Shown here: one piece after another, positions 1-5,407 of the stretch
Position numbering within the stretch: the stretch's first letter is position 1
How the letters are laid out: each line of letters opens with the position of its first letter
Assembly (NCBI GenBank): GCA_009780285.1
Contig: WRAL01000025.1
Span: 1-10,152, forward strand
Source: Treponema sp.
GTDB lineage: Bacteria; Spirochaetota; Spirochaetia; Treponematales; Breznakiellaceae
DNA length: 10,152 nt
Direction: 5' to 3'
Made by a program: the position numbers and the translations under genes
Notes under the pieces: model-generated
Told to the model about the DNA's origin: nothing
The model's database searches: none
Seen by the model: the letters and a program-made list of their open reading frames with translations, nothing else

Positions 1-342
1 AAAGCCGGCCGCCAAATCCTCGCCTATGATCAACGCCGGCTTTCCCTCAGGCGCGTAGCGGCGGATCATGTCGGAAAGCGTGTCCACGGTATAGGAGGCG
101 CCGCCGCGCCGAATCTCGCAGTCGTCAAGCGCGAGGCGCGGATCCCCGGCTATCGAGGCGGCTATCATTTCCAGGCGCGCGCGGGCGCTTTCCTCGGCGC
201 GCGCCTCCGGCTTAAAGGGCGAGCGGTTCGCCGGCACCAGCGCCACCCGGTCGTAGCCAAGCTCGCAGAGCGCCGCGTCCGCCACGGCAAGATGCCCCAC
301 GTGAATGGGGTTGAAGCTGCCGCCCATGATCGCGAGCCTCAC
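1..342 (-). CDS. nadD: Nicotinate-nucleotide adenylyltransferase NadD, N-terminal part (cut by window edge)
   Basis: NadD transfers AMP from ATP to nicotinate mononucleotide to give deamido-NAD, a cytoplasmic step of NAD synthesis. The first 114 codons are visible. They begin VRLAIMGGSFNPIHVGHLAV, with the nucleotidyltransferase loop GGSFNP (residues 7-12) and the HxGH ATP-binding motif at H14-H17. Next come VPANRSPFKP and the downstream family block RRGGASYTVDTL; the last visible residues are LIIGEDLAAGF. The chosen start is a GTG at 342-340 whose bases overlap the obg TGA stop (GTGA), with an AGGAAGGGGA ribosome-binding stretch just upstream inside obg. An ATG five codons later (M6) would cut off the first beta strand, so GTG is preferred. 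The coupling to obg suggests co-translation. The C-terminal half lies beyond the window. Confidence 0.95.
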   Translation of the reverse strand, partial: MRLAIMGGSFNPIHVGHLAVADAALCELGYDRVALVPANRSPFKPEARAEESARARLEMIAASIAGDPRLALDDCEIRRGGASYTVDTLSDMIRRYAPEGKPALIIGEDLAAGF

Positions 343-1406
343 TCCCCTTCCTCCAAGGCCTCGTCCTCGCCCTCGATTTCAAGATCGGGCGCGCCTGCGT
401 CGCCTTCCTCGGCAAGGCGCAAAAAGTCCTGCGCGAGCCTTTCGACGCCGTCGCCGGAAAAAACCGACAGGCCGAAAACGCTTTCGCCTGAAAGCCTTTC
501 GCCAAGGAGCGCGAGCCGGCCCTCGGTTTCAGGCAGATCGGTCTTCGTCCCCAGGACGATGCGCCTTTTCCGGGCGAGCTCGGGCGAAAAGGCGGAAAGC
601 TCGGCCAACAGCGCGTCGAAGGCGCCAAGGTAGCCATCGTCGGAAAGGTCGATCAAAAAGGCCAGCGCCGCGGCCCGCGATATATGCTTGAGAAAGCGCA
701 GGCCCAGGCCGGCGCCCGCGGAGGCGCCCTCGATAAGGCCGGGGATGTCGGCTATCACCACGTCCCTGCCCTCGCCGTCAGCGGCTCGCGCGACGGAAAG
801 AACGCCCAGGTTGGGAATCTTGGTGGTAAAGGGATAGGGCGCGATTTTGGGGCGCGCGTTGGTAAAGCGGTCCAAGAGGCTCGACTTTCCGGCGTTGGGA
901 AAGCCCACAAGCCCGATGTCGGCTATGACGCGCAGCTCCACCTTAAGGAGCGCGCCCTTGCCGGACTGGCCGGGCAAGGCCCTGCGCGGCGCCTGGTTAA
1001 TGGAAGATTTGAAGCGCGCGTTTCCCCAGCCGCCGTTCCCGCCCTTGGCGAAAACATAGTCGGCCTGCGCCCCGCGCGAAAAATCCCGCACGAGCCTTCC
1101 GCTCTGCGCGTCGCTGAGCATGACTCCCGGCGGGATGGGGATAACGAGATCGGCGCCGCCGCGGCCGTTTCGGCAGGAGCCCTCGCCGTCGCGCCCGTTT
1201 TCGGCCTTGAAGGCGCTGCGGCCCCGCAAATGCGCGAGGGTGCGCAGGTTGCGCCGCACCGTGAACACCACGTCCCCGCCCCTGCCGCCGTCCCCGCCGG
1301 AAGGCCCGCCCATGGGGACGTACTTTTCCCTGCGAAAGGCAACGCAGCCATTGCCGCCTGAACCGGAGCAAACCTCGATAACAACCTCGTCGGCGAATTT
1401 TTCCAT
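339..1406 (-). CDS. obg: Obg/CgtA-family GTPase
   Basis: A 355-residue Obg GTPase, a ribosome-associated protein that acts in late 50S assembly and growth control. Residues 1-158 form the glycine-rich Obg fold (for example MGGPSGGDGGRGGDVVF at 32-48 and the KGGNGGWGN stretch at 121-129). The G domain follows: G1 GFPNAGKS (168-175), switch I PYPFTT (190-195), G3 DIPGLIEG (220-227), G4 TKTD (287-290) and a G5-like SVFSGDG (314-320). After the G domain only a short acidic tail remains (about residues 335-355, ending EDEALEEGE), so the extra C-terminal domain of some Obg proteins is absent; E. coli ObgE is about 390 residues. The ATG at 1406 is supported by GGGGGCGA just upstream. nadD overlaps its stop. 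Ribosomal protein genes rplU/rpmA, frequent upstream partners of obg, are not adjacent: the upstream gene is divergent. Confidence 0.97.
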   Translation of the reverse strand: MEKFADEVVIEVCSGSGGNGCVAFRREKYVPMGGPSGGDGGRGGDVVFTVRRNLRTLAHLRGRSAFKAENGRDGEGSCRNGRGGADLVIPIPPGVMLSDAQSGRLVRDFSRGAQADYVFAKGGNGGWGNARFKSSINQAPRRALPGQSGKGALLKVELRVIADIGLVGFPNAGKSSLLDRFTNARPKIAPYPFTTKIPNLGVLSVARAADGEGRDVVIADIPGLIEGASAGAGLGLRFLKHISRAAALAFLIDLSDDGYLGAFDALLAELSAFSPELARKRRIVLGTKTDLPETEGRLALLGERLSGESVFGLSVFSGDGVERLAQDFLRLAEEGDAGAPDLEIEGEDEALEEGE

Positions 1407-1415
1407 TCGCCCCCG

Positions 1416-1444
1416 ATACTAGCGCGAAAATCCAAGGCCGGCAA
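1416..1444 (-). promoter_or_regulatory. Candidate promoter of obg-nadD with very short leader
   Basis: On the minus strand TTGCCG (1444-1439) and TAGTAT (1421-1416) are separated by exactly 17 bases. Only 9 bases (CGGGGGCGA) lie between the -10 box and the obg ATG, so the expected transcript start is about 2-4 bases before the start codon. This is inferred from sigma70 consensus similarity. A perfect TATAAT lies further upstream at 1531-1526 on the same strand, but no good -35 box was found 16-18 bases before it. Confidence 0.45.
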
Positions 1445-1493
1445 GCGGCGCGGCGCGCGTCTTTGGGGGGGATTGAGGAGGCTTTTGGAATTC

Positions 1494-1522
1494 TTGACAA
1501 TGGAGATAGGATGAACGAAGAT
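1494..1522 (+). promoter_or_regulatory. Candidate promoter of the RCC1-repeat lipoprotein
   Basis: A perfect TTGACA (1494-1499) is followed after 17 bases by GAAGAT (1517-1522), which keeps only the most conserved A2, A5 and T6 of the -10 box. Transcription would start near 1529 and give a leader of about 55 bases containing the strong ribosome-binding site of the lipoprotein gene. The weak -10 box makes this tentative. Confidence 0.3.
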
Positions 1523-1573
1523 CAGATTATACGCGCGCTTTCCTAACGAGGCGCGTTTCATCCGTGCTTGTAT

Positions 1574-1580
1574 AAGGAGG
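1574..1580 (+). promoter_or_regulatory. Strong ribosome-binding site of the lipoprotein gene
   Basis: AAGGAGG, four bases before the ATG at 1585, is a near-perfect Shine-Dalgarno sequence and fixes the start of the RCC1-repeat lipoprotein. It contrasts with the other ATGs in the window that have no such site (4910, 7555, 8899). Confidence 0.8.
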
Positions 1581-1584
1581 GATT

Positions 1585-3744
1585 ATGCTTAGCCCAAAAC
1601 GTCTTTTCAGTTCTTCGACGCGGATTTTTCCCCTAGTCGCGCTGGCCGCGCTTGCCGCCGGCGCCGCGATCTCCTGCGGCGACGACAAAGGGCCGAGGCC
1701 CGCAATCATCGTTTCCTTTGTCACTTACGCGGACAGGGCCCAGGATCCGATGCCGGTGGGCTCAACCGGGCGCATCTCGCTGCCAAAGCTCGACGGCGCC
1801 GTAAACCAGGACGCCTCGGGCGGAACCTCCGTTAACTCGGTTTTCGCGGGCTGGAGCCTCGACAGGGACTCCGGCCTCGTCTTCATGCCCGGAGCCGCCT
1901 ATCCCGGCTCCGGCAGGCAAACCGGGGACGTAACGCTGCACGCGGTCTGGCTTAGCCCGGACAAATTAAAGTACATAACCTTCAAAGGCAACGACGATCC
2001 CAGGATAACAGGCGAGGACCGGAAATGGGGCGCGCCGCTTGAAAGGCCCTTCGCCCTTCCGTCCGGCATTTTCGAAAAGGGCAGCCTTTCGATGAACGGC
2101 TGGGACCAAAGCCCCGACGCGCCGGCGAACAGTCCCACGTACAGGGATGCCCAGGTCATACAAAGCGCGGAGGACTTTCCGGACTCCGTTTTCGCGATAT
2201 GGCAAACGCCCGTCGTCCAGCTGTTTATAGAATGGCATGGGCGCGACACCCCGCGAGGAAGCTCGGGCCTGACATCCCTAAGGGCGAGAGCCGCCCCCGG
2301 CGGGTCCCAGCAAAACGCCACCAATGCCCTTCGGAACATAGAGTGGAAGGTCATAGGCGCCACTAACCGCGCCACTACCCAGACCGGAAGGGGCCACACG
2401 CTCCGAGTCAACGTGCACCCGAACGAGCCCGCCGGGGCCCCTTTGAATGTCCTTGAGGCGGACGGCGAGCTTACGGCGATAGTCACGAGCAGATACCCGG
2501 GAGTTGGCCCCGCGATCGCGATTCTGCCCGTAAAGGGCACAAGGCAGGTGGGAGAATGGCGGATCGTAAGCTCCATCCAGGACAGCACCTTCGGAATCAC
2601 CTGGAACGGCGAGCTTTGGGGCTGGGGCCGCAACGACAATGGACAGATTGGCATTGGCGCCCTTAGTCCCTACGCCCTGGGGCCGCAGCGGATCGGGACG
2701 GACTCCGACTGGCATAGCATAGGCGGAGGGCTAGAGCACAGCCTGGGAATACGGGCCGTGGAAGACAGGGACGTCAAAAAGGATGGCGGAACCCTTTGGG
2801 TTTGGGGAAGCAACAATTTCCACAGGCTGGGATTGGGAAACGCCCTGGCGAACGGCCAAAACTCGCGGCAGCTAACGCCGAGGCAGCTTGGAACGGAGCA
2901 GGACTGGATTCTCGCGACCGGCGGCGCCTACGCGTCCTATGGAATACGCGCGGATGGCGCGCTTTACTCATGGGGAGGCAACAGCCTGGGGGAGCTTGGA
3001 ACGGGAGCGGCCGCCGGCCATATCGCGAGCGCTCCGACCCCGGTCGGAAGCGCGGCCCAGATCGGGCAAGGCGCCGGCTGGCGCTTCAAATCCGTATCCG
3101 CGACCGCCTCCCACGCGGTGGCGGTAAGGGAGGACGGCAGCCTTTGGGCCTGGGGCGACAATGAGCACAGGCAGGTCAGCCCGAGCGTATCCGAGGCAAT
3201 CATAGCAACGCCGGTAGAAATAACCCATGCCGGAGTGACAAGGTGGAAAGACGCCCACGCCGGAGAGCACTTTACGATAGCGCTGAGCGAGGACGGCCGA
3301 GCGTATTCCTGGGGACGCAATCAGCGGGGGCAGCTTGGCCAGGGCAGCGGTTCCGATGGCCCCCTTGGAATAGCCGAGGTTGCCGGAAGCCACAGATGGC
3401 AATACTTGGCGGTGGGCAATCATCACACGCTGGGAGTTCCCGAGGGAGACGGCAAGCTTTATACATGGGGCTGGAACAATTACAGCCAGGTCGCCGGCTC
3501 GGGAAACGAGGCGGGCACCCGCAGGGCGCCGGAACTGTTCCAGCCCTCCGGCAGCGGCATAGAGCTGGAAACAACCTCGTGGATGTTTCTTAACGCGGGA
3601 GGCTGGAACAGCTCCGCCGTGGAGTACGACGGCAAGCTCTGGGCCTGGGGATCGGATTATGTTGGACAAACCGGCCAGAGCAACGCGCAGGAAAACAGCC
3701 CTGAGGGGGGAAGGCCGCCGATGCAGGTGATGAAGCCGGAATAA
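1585..3744 (+). CDS. Secreted lipoprotein with Listeria-Bacteroides-type repeats and a seven-blade RCC1 propeller
   Basis: A 719-residue predicted lipoprotein of unknown function. Residues 1-30 form a signal peptide with basic start, hydrophobic core LVALAALAAGAA and lipobox AAIS-C, so Cys31 should be lipidated and the protein anchored outside the inner membrane. Residues about 41-123 (ending VTLHAVW) and 128-206 (ending SVFAIW) resemble two Listeria-Bacteroides (InlB-B/Flg_new) repeats, each with a GW motif and a final W. Residues about 207-318 form a beta-rich, possibly Ig-like region. From 320 to 719 there are seven RCC1/ATS1 units, each with a core like LWxWG: tryptophans 347, 407, 463, 523, 576, 628 and 688, spaced 52-60 residues. 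Seven units are the number needed for a closed propeller. Blade 4 is the most degenerate after the core (DNEHRQVSPS instead of N..GQLG-type). The role is likely binding or adhesion at the cell surface, by inference only. It stands alone between a divergent and a convergent gene. Confidence 0.9.
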   Translation: MLSPKRLFSSSTRIFPLVALAALAAGAAISCGDDKGPRPAIIVSFVTYADRAQDPMPVGSTGRISLPKLDGAVNQDASGGTSVNSVFAGWSLDRDSGLVFMPGAAYPGSGRQTGDVTLHAVWLSPDKLKYITFKGNDDPRITGEDRKWGAPLERPFALPSGIFEKGSLSMNGWDQSPDAPANSPTYRDAQVIQSAEDFPDSVFAIWQTPVVQLFIEWHGRDTPRGSSGLTSLRARAAPGGSQQNATNALRNIEWKVIGATNRATTQTGRGHTLRVNVHPNEPAGAPLNVLEADGELTAIVTSRYPGVGPAIAILPVKGTRQVGEWRIVSSIQDSTFGITWNGELWGWGRNDNGQIGIGALSPYALGPQRIGTDSDWHSIGGGLEHSLGIRAVEDRDVKKDGGTLWVWGSNNFHRLGLGNALANGQNSRQLTPRQLGTEQDWILATGGAYASYGIRADGALYSWGGNSLGELGTGAAAGHIASAPTPVGSAAQIGQGAGWRFKSVSATASHAVAVREDGSLWAWGDNEHRQVSPSVSEAIIATPVEITHAGVTRWKDAHAGEHFTIALSEDGRAYSWGRNQRGQLGQGSGSDGPLGIAEVAGSHRWQYLAVGNHHTLGVPEGDGKLYTWGWNNYSQVAGSGNEAGTRRAPELFQPSGSGIELETTSWMFLNAGGWNSSAVEYDGKLWAWGSDYVGQTGQSNAQENSPEGGRPPMQVMKPE

Positions 3745-3813
3745 AGGGGCGCCCGACGCGCCTAGGGAAGCGCCGATCAAATCCTATGGGGATTTAACCA
3801 GCGTTTCCCTATT

Positions 3814-3913
3814 GTTCCGGAATATTCAAATGACGATATGCAGGTTGAGGTAATTCCTTGCCCGGCAAGGAACTATCGAACATTGCGATTTAGCAAACCG
3901 AATATTCCGGAAC
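3814..3913. repeat. 100-bp nested inverted-repeat element between convergent genes
   Basis: GTTCCGGAATATTC (3814-3827) and its exact reverse complement GAATATTCCGGAAC (3900-3913) flank 72 bases. Almost at the same centre sits a second perfect palindrome, TTCCTTGCC (3854-3862) / GGCAAGGAA (3864-3872). Between the two levels the arms pair only partly. The right end lies one base from the transporter's stop codon (3915-3917). There is no T-run after either stem on either strand, so it does not look like a standard intrinsic terminator. It may be a small non-autonomous mobile element or a bidirectional transcription-end structure. A possible CTA flank on each side (3809-3811 and 3915-3917) is too short to be convincing as a target duplication. 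Confidence 0.7.
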
Positions 3914-3914
3914 G

Positions 3915-4910
3915 CTAGCCCTTCCTTTTTTTGCCGGCTATCAGGGCCCATTGGCTTACCAGCATCCCGGCGAGCATAAGCGAAAAGCCGGCCAGGGCGC
4001 GCGGGCCGAATTCCTCGGACAGAATCAAAAAGCCGCCCAGCGCGGCGAAGGAGCCCTCGAAGCACAGTATGATCGTGGCATGGGCCGGCGGCGCGTCCTT
4101 CTGCGCCACCACCTGCAGCGTGTAGGCGATGCCCACGGAACAGATCCCGCCGTAAAGAATGGGAATAAGCGCCTGGGCGGGAAAGGCGACGCTCCCGGAT
4201 GCGAGGCCGGAAAGAAGCTCGGGGAAAGGCAGCCAGCCAAAGGCGCCGGAATCGAGAAGCGCCGGGCTGAAGGCGGCGACGAAGGGACGCAGGGCCGGCT
4301 CCACGACGAAGGCGCAGGCGAGCATCAGCGCCGCGCAGACGACGAACTGCCCGCATGAAAGCAGGATCGCGTCGGCGCCGCGCGAAAGAAGGCGGTCGAT
4401 CAAAAGGACGTGGACGGCCCAGAACGCGGCGCTGGCCAGAACGAGGATGTCGCCGGGGTTCAGCGCGCCTATGCGATCGGCCACGGCGATAAAGTACAGG
4501 CCGGCGATGGCGAAGGCCGCCCCGAGCCAGGTGGCGCGGCCGGTTTTTTGGCCCAGGAAAATGGCGAAAATCGGCGTCAGCACGACGTAAAAGCCGGTGA
4601 TAAAGCCGGCGCTGCCGGCGGTCGTAACCATTATCCCAAGCTGCTGAAGAACCGTGGCGACGAAGACGCAGGAGCCGGCGGCCAGCGAAAAAAGCATGTT
4701 TCCTTTCGAGAAAAGGGCCCGGAATCCGGCGCGGCGCTTTCCGATAAGGATCAAGGGCAGAAGGGAAAAGGCGCCGATAAGAAAGCGAATGCCGTTGTAG
4801 GCCAAGGGGCCGGTATGCTCCATCCCGGAACGCTGGGCGACGAAGCCGAAGCCCCAGATCCCGGCGGTAAGAAGCAGAAGAAGGTCGGCCCTAAGAATGC
4901 GCTTGTTCAT
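3915..4910 (-). CDS. EamA/DMT-family transporter, inner-membrane protein
   Basis: A 331-residue member of the drug/metabolite transporter superfamily with two EamA repeats. Residues about 9-144 begin ADLLLLLTAGIWGFGFVAQR, and residues about 154-324 include GDILVLASAAFWAVHVLLIDR and the family-typical HATIILCFEGSFAALGGFLILSE. Ten hydrophobic segments are likely, which is the usual number. The loop between the repeats is long (about 205-245). The protein ends in a basic cytoplasmic tail, KKRKG. The substrate cannot be read from the sequence; members export amino acids, metabolites or drugs. The start is placed at ATG 4910 because family homology begins there. The frame stays open to 5030, but those extra residues are polar and not family-like. 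No Shine-Dalgarno sequence precedes this ATG; a short upstream ORF overlaps it (see 4907-4963). It is transcribed convergently with the lipoprotein gene. Confidence 0.9.
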   Translation of the reverse strand: MNKRILRADLLLLLTAGIWGFGFVAQRSGMEHTGPLAYNGIRFLIGAFSLLPLILIGKRRAGFRALFSKGNMLFSLAAGSCVFVATVLQQLGIMVTTAGSAGFITGFYVVLTPIFAIFLGQKTGRATWLGAAFAIAGLYFIAVADRIGALNPGDILVLASAAFWAVHVLLIDRLLSRGADAILLSCGQFVVCAALMLACAFVVEPALRPFVAAFSPALLDSGAFGWLPFPELLSGLASGSVAFPAQALIPILYGGICSVGIAYTLQVVAQKDAPPAHATIILCFEGSFAALGGFLILSEEFGPRALAGFSLMLAGMLVSQWALIAGKKRKG

Positions 4911-4963
4911 GAGGGCGCCCGCCGCGAGCGCGCCGCCTGCGATGCCGCAATTTGTTCCCGCAT
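4907..4963 (-). CDS. Possible 18-codon leader ORF overlapping the transporter start
   Basis: The frame ATG (4963) to TGA (4907) encodes MREQIAASQAARSRRAPS. Its TGA overlaps the ATG of the EamA transporter as ATGA. It begins only five bases after the predicted -10 box TACAAT, so it could be the first codon of a leaderless mRNA. The transporter gene has no recognisable ribosome-binding site, so terminating and re-initiating ribosomes could supply its translation. The peptide has no family resemblance and its composition is typical of GC-rich non-coding DNA. The argument rests only on position. Confidence 0.3.
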   Translation of the reverse strand: MREQIAASQAARSRRAPS

Positions 4964-4968
4964 GGCGC

Positions 4969-4997
4969 ATTGTACGCGCCGGGGCCTTTTGATTCAA
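4969..4997 (-). promoter_or_regulatory. Candidate promoter of the EamA transporter
   Basis: On the minus strand TTGAAT (4997-4992) and TACAAT (4974-4969) are 17 bases apart, a good sigma70-like match. The expected transcript start is at about 4961-4963, on or next to the ATG of the 18-codon ORF. A start codon further upstream in the transporter frame (4970-4968) overlaps the -10 box and would not be transcribed from here, which supports the ATG at 4910. Confidence 0.5.
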
Positions 4998-5165
4998 GCC
5001 GTCGGCTCCACGGCGACGACGTTCCGGCAATTCCTAGTTTCAAGATACCGGCGCGCTCGGAGGGGGAAACTTCAGTCCAAGACAGGCATCTTGCCCTTGC
5101 GAGTTTCGTAATACCTTCATGTAAGCGCATCAATGCCAGTTTGGCTGAAGACGCGTTCCTCTCTT
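4998..5165. other. Intergenic stretch with no recognised gene or RNA
   Basis: This is the first part of the roughly 440-base gap between the transporter leader ORF and purH. No open frame with family resemblance, no tRNA-like or rRNA-like sequence and no strong terminator was found. A small palindrome (AGCC, GAC loop, GGCT on the minus strand, about 4997-5007) abuts the transporter promoter. The remainder of the gap holds the CTCCGTG element and the purH promoter. Confidence 0.5.
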
Positions 5166-5305
5166 TACTCCGTGAAACTCCGTGCCCTCCGTGATTGGAC
5201 AATCTGCCTACGGCAGATTGACTCGGAGTTTTGGCGTTGCCAAAACTCCAGGGGTGGGTGAATGAAGAATCAACCACGGAGTTACACGGAGTACACGGAG
5301 TTTTG
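5166..5305. repeat. Composite inverted repeat of CTCCGTG / CACGGAG triplets
   Basis: Three CTCCGTG units (starts 5168, 5178, 5187) face three CACGGAG units (starts 5275, 5285, 5294). Both groups have unit spacings of 10 then 9 bases. Together they form imperfect inverted arms of about 33 bases, roughly 80 bases apart, enclosing two perfect hairpins. CTCCGTGCCCTCCGTG (5178-5193) recurs exactly at 8782-8797. The element is richer in A+T than the flanking genes. From memory, similar short CTCCGTG-type dispersed repeats occur between genes in many unrelated bacteria, with unknown function; this was not checked. Confidence 0.8.
5200..5249. repeat. Two tandem perfect hairpins inside the CTCCGTG element
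   Basis: Hairpin 1 has a 9-bp perfect stem, CAATCTGCC (5200-5208) and GGCAGATTG (5212-5220), with loop TAC. Hairpin 2 has an 11-bp perfect stem, GGAGTTTTGGC (5225-5235) and GCCAAAACTCC (5239-5249), with loop GTT. Only four bases separate them. GGAGTTTTG is repeated at 5297-5305 in the right arm, linking the hairpin to the outer repeat. Neither is followed by a T-run. Confidence 0.85.
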
Positions 5306-5361
5306 ATTCTTAGTTCGCCTTGTGGTTAAAACGAGAATTGACGCCCTCGTTCGCGGCGGCC

Positions 5362-5391
5362 TTGACTGCCCTCGCCCCGGCGGCGTATAAC
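5362..5391 (+). promoter_or_regulatory. Candidate purH promoter
   Basis: TTGACT (5362-5367) and TATAAC (5386-5391) are separated by 18 bases, each one base from consensus. The ATG of purH is 17 bases beyond the -10 box, so the leader would be only about 10 bases, just enough to keep GGAGAA of the ribosome-binding stretch AGGGAAGGAGAA (5392-5403). Confidence 0.6.
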
Positions 5392-5407
5392 AGGGAAGGA
5401 GAAGCCA

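Noticed and set aside
1526..1531. Perfect TATAAT on the minus strand upstream of obg
   Set aside because: No -35-like hexamer at 16-18 bases, and a better-spaced pair (1416-1444) lies next to obg. It could still be a secondary promoter.
1511..1546. An 11-codon frame (MNEDQIIRALS) ahead of the RCC1-repeat lipoprotein, downstream of TTGACA
   Set aside because: It is too short to support, has no good ribosome-binding site, and ends 38 bases before the next start without coupling to it.
3814..3913. Integron attC-like site
   Set aside because: The nested palindrome superficially resembles attC, but no GTTRRRY/RYYYAAC ends were found and no integrase or gene cassettes are near.
5166..5305. CRISPR array or tandem-repeat locus from the CTCCGTG units
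   Set aside because: Units are 7 bases with 2-3 base gaps and arranged as facing inverted groups; there are no spacer-sized intervals and no cas genes.
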